The notes below the pieces were generated by a model. The model made no database searches. It worked only from the letters and a program-made list of their open reading frames with translations, and was not told where the DNA came from. The position numbers were made by a program, and so were the translations under genes. Positions 23,701-33,849 of a DNA stretch of 64,000 bases are shown one piece after another; within the stretch, counting starts at the first letter, position 1; the number at the start of each line of letters is the position of its first letter. Location: assembly GCA_027625915.1 (NCBI GenBank), contig JANTQA010000023.1:23374001-23438000 (forward strand), in the 5' to 3' direction. Source of the DNA: Anaeramoeba flamelloides. Lineage: Eukaryota > Metamonada > Anaeramoebidae.

Positions 23701-26700
23701 TTTTTTTTTAAAAAAATGAATGATATTGTTTTTTTTTTCCGTTGAAACGATAAAAAAACATTGTTTGTATTTAGACATTGTTTTTAATAAAGAAATGGAA
23801 TTTATTCAATTTTCAAACTTTCTTCAAATTATAAAGCAGTTTTTTTTTTGTCTTTTATTGAACAAATATTTTGGCCACTTGGACCAAAATATGTATTCAA
23901 TTGGTTTTCAATTGAGAAATTCGCTAATATCACTGTTATCAATTAAACAACTTGGCAAAAAAAAATGTTAAAGTACTGTAAATAACTTTTAATACCAGAT
24001 TTAAAGACAAATTTATTAGTAAAATACTTCTTAATTCACTTTATTAGAATTGGAAATTAAAAGATCAGAAAATTTTCCAACTTTTCCTAATAATACAAGG
24101 AATTCCCAAAATAATTCCACAATAACTAAAATACTATCTTAAACTTTTAAGAGTTCTAATCTCTTTCTTATCTGTAGTTCTCAGAAATTATTCACTTAAA
24201 ATTTCACAAAGAAATAGTTTATGTTTAAAAAAAAAAAAAATTAGCAAAATATTAAACTTTGTGTTGGAACAATCTTCTTGTTTTGTTCGCCTTAACTTTT
24301 ATAAATTATCTTGGTTTATCTTCTATTAGAAAAAAAAATAAAAACAATTAAAAATTTATCTTCTCAATGACTTTTATGATCGAGCCTTCTCTGCTTTCAT
24401 GATGGTTATTATCGAATCGATCTCATTTTATAAAGCTTTTATGTTAGTACTTTGGGTATCTATGAAAGAATGAAACCTCAAAATGTGCTAAAAAACATTA
24501 TTATTTTCATTTTTCCAACTTTATTTTCCCAAATATATTTTTGAATTTTATCTTTTAAAATTTTTTTCCCCAAAAACTTATATTTATTTTTTTTTTTTTT
24601 ATTGGTTGAAGGGAGTGATCAAAGATCCTCTTACAGCTCTGATTACTAATGAAAAACTTATATTTATATTCAATTCTAAGTAAAATGACCATTTCTGATA
24701 CAATACGAATGATTTTCAAACCAAAATATTTTCGTGAAAATTGTCATTGATATATGAATTTATGAATTGGAAACAATTTATTCTGAAAATATTTTTTTTT
24801 TTTTTTTTTAGAAAAATAAAAGTTCCTGTAAATTTTATGATCAAAAAAATAATCAATCCATTTCAATAATGTACTGGAGTATACAACTGATGTGTTTTTT
24901 TTAAATGGAGTTATTACCTTCACAAGTTAAATAGCCAAAAAGAAGAAAGAGGAATTTTCCTTCTTATTGGTGATCGATCAAAAAAAACTTTCCTGTAAAC
25001 GTTAGTTGTGTTTTCTGTCCAATGCAAAGATATAAAAAGAATAATATTAACGAGAAGAAAACAATCTTAATAATTAGTGATGGTGTTGCTAGGTTATTGA
25101 GAAAGCTTTTGTAAAGGTATTCAACTCCTTTTAAACTTTCCGACCAAAGAAAATTTTTTAACCCAAGAACACATTCTTTAAAGAACACCTGGAGGGTTGG
25201 TTTTTTTCGAATCCATTTTATTCAACGCAATTTATAAAGTCACGATTGGCTGAGAAAATATTTATTTAACTTTATTTAATTTTCATTTGGTTGTCATATC
25301 GATCGATCCCTTTAGATCAACAAATGTAATAACTACAATAAAAAATCTTTGATCTGATCCTTGGTTGATTGAATTAACTATCTTTTTTGTTGTTTTTTAA
25401 AAAAAACTTTTTTTTTCACATAATCTGTTTTTTGAAACAAAAAAAAAATTTTGTTTTAAAAATATTGTTGAGGTAGCCCGGAAGTAGTAAACTTATTATA
25501 TCACCACTAAAAATTAATTGCGATATTTTAAAAATTATCAAGATTTTTAGACAATTATGGTGATATATAGAATATCGCGATTTGTGATATTGAATATCTT
25601 GATTTTCATGCTTATCATGATTTTATACAATATAACGTTTTTATAAAAATAATCTCGATTTTGAAACTTTATTGTGACTTGAATAAGATATCTTCAAAAC
25701 CACTATTGATCGGTCAAAAGGTTAGATACCATCAACTAATTTTATTAAAGTTTTTCTATTTCAACTAAATTCAATTTTTTCCTAATATCAATCATTCAAG
25801 AAAATTTTTCAGATCTAACGAAAATTATTACTTTATGGAAAAACAAGATGAAAACTAAAAAATGAAAAAAATGAAAAAAATAATTTGAAAAAATCAAAAT
25901 TATTTCCAAATAGAATATAAGTGTATTATTATGGTTCTACTTCTAACTGTTTAAAATGTGTTACAAAATTTGAATTTTAGTTTAAAATTTAGGAATGAGA
26001 TCGAAAAAAAAAATTTCAAATTATTTGTAATTTATCGGATATTAATTTTTTTAACGATCACACATTTTTTTTTTCAAAAATATCATCTTTTTTTCATTTT
26101 TTTGTTTTAGAAATATATTGACACAATACTATTAGTTTGTTTTTAATCAAAATTGGGAACTTATAAATAAAAAAGAAAAAAAAAATTCGATGGGAAAAAG
26201 AAAATTTTCACCAGAATGATTGTACCATTAGAATTTTAAAACATGCTTTTTCCAGTGGCTACGATGAAAAACTACAAATATCAATTTTATAGATACTGAG
26301 TTTATAATATCATTAGCCATCAATTTTCTAATTCTGATTTTAATTTTGAGTTTTGGTTTTATTTTAAGAAAAGTAATTTTAGCTTCCTATTTTTTCTAAA
26401 AGAAAAAATAAATAAAAAGTATTTTTAAACCTAAAAAGGTTGGTTGAAGAATAAAATTTTCATTTTATTAAAAATCAAAGTTTTCAATCCATTAATCCAT
26501 GAAAATAATAACAGGCTTTAGCAATTGCAAATAACTTTACAATTTTCTAATTCTTTACCCTTATTCTGAAAGTAATAAAATCACCCAATTTGTAATAACA
26601 ATGTAAACAAATATTCTGATTTATGATTCTGAAAAGTACTATTTTTCAAAGAATAACACTTACCGATATAATTTTCGCTTTTACTTATTTGTTAAGAATT

Positions 26701-26853
26701 CAAACAAAACCTTCTTCGGTTTTTAGTAGTGTGTACTGATTCTTTATGGAATTATTCCATTTCACTCTATTAAATAATATTTCAAAATTATAATCAACAC
26801 AAATAAGACTAACACCATTCTTGTCTTTTTAATTGAAAAAACAAAAACAACAA

Positions 26854-26900
<47 letters not shown>

Positions 26901-27875
26901 GGGGAGAGTAAAGAATAATTAAAATTAGAGTTTCTAATTAAAAAATAATTTATCAAAGCTTTTTCAAAAAATATTTAATAATTTAAAAAAAAAAATACTC
27001 AAAATTGTGATATTTTTATTCTTTGTCTTTTATTATCCTTCAAAATATAATAATAACCCTTTTTTTAAAACCTCACATTTAACTTTATCAAAATAAAAAC
27101 AAAATAGACTGGGACTGGAAAAACTTATTTATCAGAACTTTTAGGCAAAGTATTATATAAAAACACAAATGCCTTATTAAAATTTGATTGTGGAACTAGT
27201 GCTAATGAAAGCACGGAAATAATTTACGAATTAATCAAAGAGCATTACACACGCTATCCTCGAGGTGCCATTTTGTTTGATGAGGCAGAACAATGCAATG
27301 AATTATTCAGTAAATTAAATTATTTTCTTGATAGTGGCTCGGTAATGATTAAAAAAAAAACATATCATTTCCCACACGCTTTTATAATTTTGGCAAGTAA
27401 TTATCCGAGCTACTTTTTGATCAACGGAGACCCCGCTGATCCAAAATGGAATGACTTTAAAAAGATTCGAGAAGAATTGACCCCTTTGATTTCTAAACTT
27501 TACCCTGACCCTCTTTTTGCAAATAGAATATCAAGATTTTTACCTTTTTTCCCAACAACTAGAAAGGAATTAATTGAAGTTGCCAGGATACAACTTGAAA
27601 ACTTTAAAGAACAAATTGAGAGCAACTGGCTCGAAGAAATTCATTACTCTGATGAACTTGTTGACTATTTGGGCAGCATTGCAGATCCCAAGGTTAATGC
27701 AGGTGGTTTAGCCAAGACAATTCAAATAAAAATTATGCAAAGGTTATTACACATGAGAGGTGAAGTATACAATAGATACGACTCTATGTCAATTCATTAT
27801 CACAACGATACAATTCATATTTATAAAACAGAAGATAACGCCCAGGGATCAAATTTTAATTGGAATGAATTATAA
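20766..27875 (+). CDS. Torsin-like AAA+ ATPase of the ER lumen, three exons
   Basis: Exons 20766-20916, 21025-21179 and 27108-27875 join in frame (phases 1 and 0; acceptors AACAAG and AAATAG) to give 357 residues. Residues 1-20 form a signal peptide, then a short Cys-containing segment (Cys41, Cys48) as in torsin N-termini. The AAA+ core shows Walker A GETGTGKT (101-108), split exactly at the exon 2/3 junction, Walker B ILFDE (Asp160, Glu161), sensor 1 Asn200 in IILASN, and Arg242 in an NRI arginine-finger-like motif. In the sensor 2 region a GGLAK run (301-305) has Lys where ClpB has Arg, which is closer to torsins. Torsins have Asn at the last Walker A position; here it is Thr. Torsins need an activating cofactor in the nuclear envelope/ER. 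A ClpB-derived relative is the alternative. Confidence 0.78.
21543..21598. repeat. Hairpin, ~15-bp stem
   Basis: TCTAGTTCTGTAAAA pairs with TTTTACAGACTAGA, with one bulged base, around a 10-nt loop. The outer bases AAAACAA and TTGTTTT extend the symmetry. Confidence 0.6.
22562..22660. repeat. Hairpin with 36-nt arms
   Basis: The arm at 22562-22597 (starting ATTAGGAAAATGCGACTCCA) is complementary to 22625-22660 at 34 of 36 positions, around a 27-nt loop. The arms are GC-richer than their surroundings. It may be a solo foldback transposon or a small-RNA-precursor-like hairpin. Confidence 0.8.
23034..23117. repeat. Hairpin with ~27-nt arms
   Basis: ATAAGATGATAT and its complement sit in arms of about 27 nt that pair with four mismatches. 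The loop holds a further small palindrome, GTTCTTCGAAC. It overlaps the start of one of the coding-like islands. Confidence 0.65.
24838..25705. mobile_element. hAT-like element, diverged copy 2
   Basis: It matches the element at 31704-33307 in the opposite orientation, including segments around TTCTTATTGGTGATCGATCA and ACACATTCTTTAAAGAA and a terminal zone with TCGCGAT motifs. One end is a decayed form of the terminal repeat (AACCACTA at about 25698-25705); the other end could not be placed. It lacks the TTAA insertion carried by the other copy: the equivalent site at 25305-25323 reads straight through. A central segment of about 60 bp is inverted relative to the other copy. Confidence 0.65.
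26854..26898. repeat. (AAT)n microsatellite
   Basis: About fifteen AAT units in torsin intron 2. It produces poly-Ile and poly-Asn frames without meaning. Confidence 0.9.
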
Positions 27876-28912
27876 TTGAATTATAAATACATTATATCAA
27901 CTTTTAATATTTCTTTACCATTTTTTTAAATAATTATTATAAGACTTACTAATATATGTATATTTTATTAAGATTATTTATTAAATATAGTATCAAACTT
28001 TTATTAGATAAAAACCAAAAATTTTAAAAAATAGACCGAAATTTGTTTAACATTTCAACTCGGGTTGTTTTATGAAGAATTATTAAAAATTAAAGTTTTC
28101 ACCTTTTTTTTTTTTTTTTTTTATTTTTTTTTTTTGTGGGAGTGGCTTCATTTTTGGTTTTCAATCAATAATTGATTGTTTTTTATTGTTAATTAAAACT
28201 TGGTTAATTATATCTTATTAAGTAATGATCCATGAAATATCTCAAAAAATAAAGTAAGAAGAAATTAATTTCATTTCTATTGATAAAGTTTAAATTAAAG
28301 ATTTTCATTATTACAATAATAATGGATATCCTATTATCTTTTTACACTTAAGTTTGTTCTGTCAAACATGTTCCTGATGGCAAAATAATTAAGAAAATGT
28401 AATTATATTAGGTCCTATTATTAAAAAAAAGATTTTTAAAAACTTTGATTTGGTGGACATTTCTTGGTTAAAATAAGAGTAGGCTAATTAAATATATAAA
28501 TTGATTTTTTTTTTATGTGAAATGAAAAAATCAATTGAAATTTTTGAGAAAAATTTGACAATTAGAAGACCAGAAGTGAGGCGAGAAAAATTGATGTGAA
28601 AAAATTAAAATTCCTAAAGAGTGATTATTTAAATTACAATTTGTTTTTGTTTATTCTTTGAACATCTGAAGGGGATTTTTGTCTCGTAAGTTACTAGCCA
28701 ATAGAAAAATACATGTTATTCATGAACGTGTTTTCAATAGAGTTGATAAAGTAGTCATGTGTTAGAGATAAGCTTCTAAGCTTTTATTCCTCTGATCTAT
28801 TTTGAAATTTTTATGGTGTTGAGTTAATTTTTGTCTTATATTTTTATCTCTTTAGAATTTTTCAATAAATACTTTTAAAAAAACTACAAAAAAAAACAAT
28901 TATTTTAAGTTG
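27876..28912. other. Intergenic, downstream of the torsin gene
   Basis: A long T-tract lies at about 28104-28135. I see no gene, RNA or defined repeat in the rest. Confidence 0.5.
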
Positions 28913-29522
28913 GGTTTCCATATAAATTATTTCCAAAAAAAGTGGGGTACATTTATTTTAAAATATCTTTATTAAACTCAATCTTTAAAAAAATATTTAA
29001 ATATCGATAATTATTTGCTATGATTTATTGAGTCATGATGATAATTAAATTAGTTTCTTAGTATTGTATTACATGAAAAGAATATATTAAATTTTCTGAT
29101 CTTGATTTTATCTGAGAATTTTTCGGCTTGAAAATTGTTGTTTATTATTTTCTTTTTGATTGAAAAAACTGTTTTCATAACTTGTTTAATCTCAATATAT
29201 TTTTCAAAAAAAATTGAATATAGATATTTGTATTTGATTGTTTAAAAAATCATTTGTACTCTTACCATATTTCCAGTTTTTAATTGAAATTGGTCGTATA
29301 TTATTTTCTCAAAAAAAAAAAGGTGCAATTTTTTTTTCTTTTTTTGGAAAAATTTCATATAACATATTTCGAAATAGATACCAAAGTTATTGATTCAATT
29401 AATATTGAAATTAAACTTAATTTAGTATCATCAACTTATGAATGGGTCCTTGACCAAAGATGATTTTTTATGAAAAGTAAAAAAAAAAAAAAAAAGTACT
29501 CACAATCTTTTTCGGAAATACC
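28913..29522. mobile_element. Family E element, ~610 bp
   Basis: In the opposite orientation it matches 62085-62667 along its length, for example the block GATGATTTTTTATGAAA and the end GGAAATACC. Terminal sequences containing TTTCCAAAAAAAGTGGGG form an imperfect inverted pair with the other end. It is non-coding. Confidence 0.65.
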
Positions 29523-31703
29523 TTATATAAGATAGACTCTGTTAAGAGTAAGAACAAGATTCGAATTGTTACTTGTACTTTCCGAGAGAAATTTTAAGGA
29601 GTTTCAAAATTTTATCTTTTCTTTGATGAATTAAAACCATCGATAAAACTCAGAACTTTGTTATATACAATTGAGGTATTGGTTTTTGTTGCCCATTTTC
29701 TCATTTGTCCTTCACACTTTCCTTCTGTCTCAAAGTAATTATTTTAATAAATTATTTGATTTTTAATAAGGGCAAATAAAAGGATGTCAGATCATAAGAG
29801 AAAAGAAAAACTCACCCAAAAAAGGATTAGTGTTACCAGATATTCTTCAATAATCAAAGTAGGTTTGAATCAAGTGTAAATAATATTAGTGATTTTATTT
29901 TCAAATGGCCTTAAAAAATTATTTGAAATATGATCGAATAATAATTTATTCGATTTTTTAATAATAATTACAATTAAAAATTATACATTTTTGGAAATAT
30001 TTTTTAAATATCTAACTAAAATCTAATGATTGTAACAAAAATAAAAGTATTCGATTCTTTAATAGTTACTATATTTAACCTCAAAAAGTAATAAATTTTG
30101 ATTTTGTTTATTTCAAGATTTGTTACCTTAGAATCATTAGAAAACCTAAAAAAGATTAACTTTATTTCCTTTATATAAAGCTATGTGTAAAATCAAATTA
30201 TTTTCCAATATTTCAGAAATAATTTGTGAAAAGAATCTTTGAGTTAATTTTTAATTTTTTTAAAAAAATTGAATTTTTAAGTGACTTAATATACATTTTA
30301 ATGGCAAATATAAAAAATATATATTTGAACTTTGAAGTTTAATGAGTCTATGCCATTAAACTTTATAATTTATCTTGAAATGTATATTTTATTTAAAAAT
30401 CATTATATTTTTTACTGCCGGAAGTCAAATAATAAACAGAAATAAATTTTCACTTCATTTTCCTATTCTTTATTGTTATTTCACAAATTTTGTTTTTCAA
30501 GAAAATGATTCTAATTTTTAATATCTATTTAGGTAGTTTTTACTTATTTTATCAATAAAGACAATTTGATATGCACCTTTTTCGAATAACTTTGTTAAAT
30601 ATGATTTAACTTCAAAATTTTTAAAAAGAAATTTTAACTAAAAGTACACCTATAAGGTAAATTACACTTCTACTGTATTAATAAACTTTTCAATTTTCAA
30701 TTCAATTTAAAAGATATTCGCATAAAAAGATGTGTTTATGAATAGGGGGATTTGATTAGAATTAATTATTTTTAGTTTTTAATAATATTTTTTTCAAAAG
30801 TTAGTTTTTAAAACAAATTCTCTTTTTATCTGAATATGATATTAGGAAAAGTGTATTTTTAAGGGGTTAGGTAAATTAATATTTTCTTGAGAAGTTCTCT
30901 ATTAAAACACTGTTTATTCACTAAATGTATAGAAATCGTTTATTGATGTGCCATCTTTCATATAATGCGATTTTAAGTGGATAGTTTAGATCAATCTCAT
31001 TAAAGCACCTAAATTTTACTTATGGGTGTGTATAAAAAAAAAATGAAATCGAAGTTGCAAAAGTGAATACATCCCTTACTTTTTATTTATCCGTTTGCCT
31101 GCTTGATAAAAATGAATTATTTCAAAAATATTTTTTTAAAAAAAAGCCTGGGGGTATAAAATTTTTATATTTGAATTTTTTAATAAGAGTAGAATTTATC
31201 ATAATAAAAAGAGAGAGAAGAAAAAATGAGAGAATATTAAAGTAAAAAAAAATAATATCAATAATATAACCCAATTACTCTTGAAAGTTCTATAATTATA
31301 ATATTATATCTTATGATAATTTTTTTATAATTTTTTAGTATAAAATTTGTACGTCATATTTTCTGAAGATCAAATGTATTTTAGTGAAGTCTGTTTTCTA
31401 AAAAAACTATTTTAACCAATAAAAATTAGAATTACATTTTATACTGTACTTTGGAACAAGTTAGGAACTTTTTATAATCTTTTTTCAAGTTTTTTTTTAT
31501 GTGGTGTGAACTTAATTAAAACCTTTCAAGTACTTATTTGAAAAAATTCTCGAACCTTTTCGTAATAAAAACTTCTCCAAAAAATAAAGTATTAAAAAGA
31601 TAAGTAAAAAACAATTTTAATAAATGATTTTGTTCAGACTCCAACCATTATTACACCTTTTAAACTGTAATTATTTCATTTTATATAAATAGAAAATAAA
31701 TAA
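29523..31703. other. Intergenic, AT-rich
   Basis: A partial family F terminal sequence lies near 30450-30475 (TTTTCACTTCATTTTCC). Nothing else can be supported. Confidence 0.5.
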
Positions 31704-33307
31704 TAGAGGTTTTGATGATTACATGATTAATTCAGGATAAAGTTACAAAAATCGCGATAATTTACATCAAATCGCGATATTCTATAAAATCGCGATAATT
31801 ATTAAAAAATCGTGATAAATGCCAAAATATCGCGATTAAAAAGTAATCGCGATATAATAGTTGATAGTTTTTGGGCTAATTGAGAAATATTTAAACAAAA
31901 AAATTTTTTTTGATCAAAAAAATAGATTAGGTGACAAGAAGTTATTTTTTGAAAAAATAACAAAAAATATACTTGATCCAATCAAGTATCAGATCCAAGA
32001 GTTTTATTGTGTTTTCATTTTATTTGGTTGACAAACCTATCGATCCTTTAAGGTTTACAATCCCTGAAACTGGAAAAAAGATTATCTTGTATTGGATGTG
32101 GCAACTTGTTATTTTGGTTCTTAGCTGATCGATCCACAACTAAGTTTGGATCGTATAGGTGGTTGAAAAATGCTATTTTTGTCATTTTATTTTTTTTTTT
32201 TCCGAAATCCAGATTGGTGAGTCTAAGATTAATTAATTGGAAGGTATTGAATTGAAAGTGTTAATTTTTGGGTTGTCAATTGAAATTATCATTTTCCTTT
32301 TACAGAATTAGGAGTAAATAAAAAAAATTTTTTTACAAAAATAGCATTTTTCAACCACCTATACGATCCAAACTTAGTTGTGGATCGATCAGCTAAGAAC
32401 CAAAATAACAAGTTGCCACATCCAATACAAGATAATCTTTTTTCCAGTTTCAGGGATTGTAAACCTTAAGATCAACAACTTTAAGAAATAAATATTTTTT
32501 CAGTTAATCGTGGTGTTGTAAATTGAGTTGAATAAAAGACCTTCTAAAACAACCAACCCTTTATCGGTTCTTTAAAGAATGTGTTCTTGGGTTAAAAGAT
32601 TTTCAATATTCTTCGAAAACTAAAAGGGGTTGGTAAACTTTACAAAAGATTTCAGAACATCCTTGTCAGATGAACACCAATTATTAAGATTTTTTATAAA
32701 TTTGTCTTCTTGTTCTTTTTCTTCTTTGAGCATCTTTGTATTGGACAGAAAACACAATTAGAGCTTAGAGGTTTTTGTTTGATCGATCACCAATAAGAAG
32801 GAAAATTATTCTTTATTCTTTTTTGCTATTTAAAAGTGTGAATGTAACAACTCCATTGTAAGAAAACACATCTATCTTATATTCTATTATATTGTTGAAA
32901 TGGGCAATTATTAGTTTGATCATAAAATTTGTTTGAGATTTGATATTTTGTTAAAAAAAAAAATGAAAAGAAAACAATTTTTTTACAGAACAAACCAAAC
33001 TCATGGCCTTTACAAAAACTTTATGTCTTTCAAAACTTTCAAACACGTGAAGACAGTACACAACCCTTACAAACACTTTCTGACATATATGAAAGGGGAA
33101 AGTGTTGTAAAAGTCTCAAGACTTTGTAAAAGTCAAGAGATTTTTTTAAGTAAGATCTCAAAAAAATAATTTTTCATTTTTTCGCGATAATGTGAGTATC
33201 ACGATAATGTTGAATATGGCGATAAAGTTGGGCTAATCACGATTTTTAATATTATCACGATTTTATTGTTAATTTCATGATAATATATGTTATCATCAAA
33301 ACCTCTA
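31704..33307. mobile_element. hAT-like non-autonomous element with 8-bp target duplication
   Basis: The terminal inverted repeats start TAGAGGTTTTGATGAT on both sides. The flanks ATAAATAA (31696-31703) and ATAAATGA (33308-33315) form an 8-bp duplication with one change, as expected for hAT transposons, whose ends often read TA--G. Next to both ends are clusters of ATCGCGATA-type subterminal repeats (31748-31855 and 33182-33290), the kind of sites hAT transposases bind. A 78-codon frame at 32933-33169 has no transposase features. The element carries the TTAA element at 32048-32469 inside it. Confidence 0.75.
32048..32469. mobile_element. 422-bp TTAA-flanked foldback element, perfect 135-nt arms
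   Basis: 32048-32182 and 32335-32469 are exact reverse complements by eye over 135 nt, around a 152-nt spacer. Each arm begins TTAAGGTTTACAATCCCTGA. TTAA on both sides is the target duplication typical of piggyBac-type transposons, leaving GGTTTAC ends. The spacer has no coding sequence. The perfect match between arms, against much diverged neighbours, suggests recent insertion or arm homogenisation. The related hAT-like copy at 24838-25705 shows the same site unoccupied. Confidence 0.85.
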
Positions 33308-33849
33308 ATAAATGATTTTCAAAAATAATAGTCCAAACTTTAAAAAAACTTTTTTTTTTTTGGAAAAGTTATATTTGTCACAATTTAAAAAAAATAGGTA
33401 TTCACTTTTTTAAAAAAGATAAGCAACATCTAAAAATATATTTTTTTTAAAGTGTTTATTTATCTTATTAAAAAAAAAAATATTACTTTAAAAATAAGAT
33501 TTAATTTTTAGAAAATAGAAAATTCATTTTGAATTAACCCAAAAAAAAAAAAAAGTTTGATAGAATAATGTATCTATTGGCTTTGGAAAAGATAAATTAA
33601 AGAAACAATCATTTATAAAATATTAAAGATTAATTTGCATTGCAACCCATTTATTAGATATAAAAATTTTTCAAAATTTATTTTTCAAAATGAAATAATG
33701 ATTAAAAATTTAAAAAATTTTTTTTATTGTTAGTATATATAAAAAAGAACTGAATAATAAATAAAAATAAAATTATATATTCTAAAATAAATTAATAAAA
33801 AACCATTCAAAAAAAACAAAAATTTTCAATCAAAAGTAAAATAAATTTC
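33308..33849. other. Intergenic, 3' of the copine gene
   Basis: A/T homopolymer-rich sequence that presumably includes the copine 3' untranslated region. No discrete feature seen. Confidence 0.5.

Larger units (their letters stand above)
21830..24480 (+). pseudogene. Unidentified broken coding-like islands inside torsin intron 2
   Basis: Several short stretches on the + strand have protein-like composition: about 21830-21950, 23100-23260, 23290-23545, 23780-23970 and 24350-24475. None carries a recognisable motif, and the open frame is interrupted several times. They could be remains of a gene or of a mobile element inserted in the intron. I cannot name a family. The length of each piece alone is not beyond chance in DNA this AT-rich. 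Confidence 0.3.
21180..27107 (+). other. Torsin intron 2, 5.9 kb, loaded with foldbacks and relics
   Basis: GT-AG intron (donor GTAACC, acceptor AAATAG) far longer than any other in the window. It contains hairpins at 21543, 22562 and 23034, coding-like relics at 21.8-24.5 kb, a hAT-like element at 24838-25705 and an AAT microsatellite at 26854. I searched it for a missing exon. None is needed, since the flanking exons join to a continuous AAA+ core. Confidence 0.65.
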
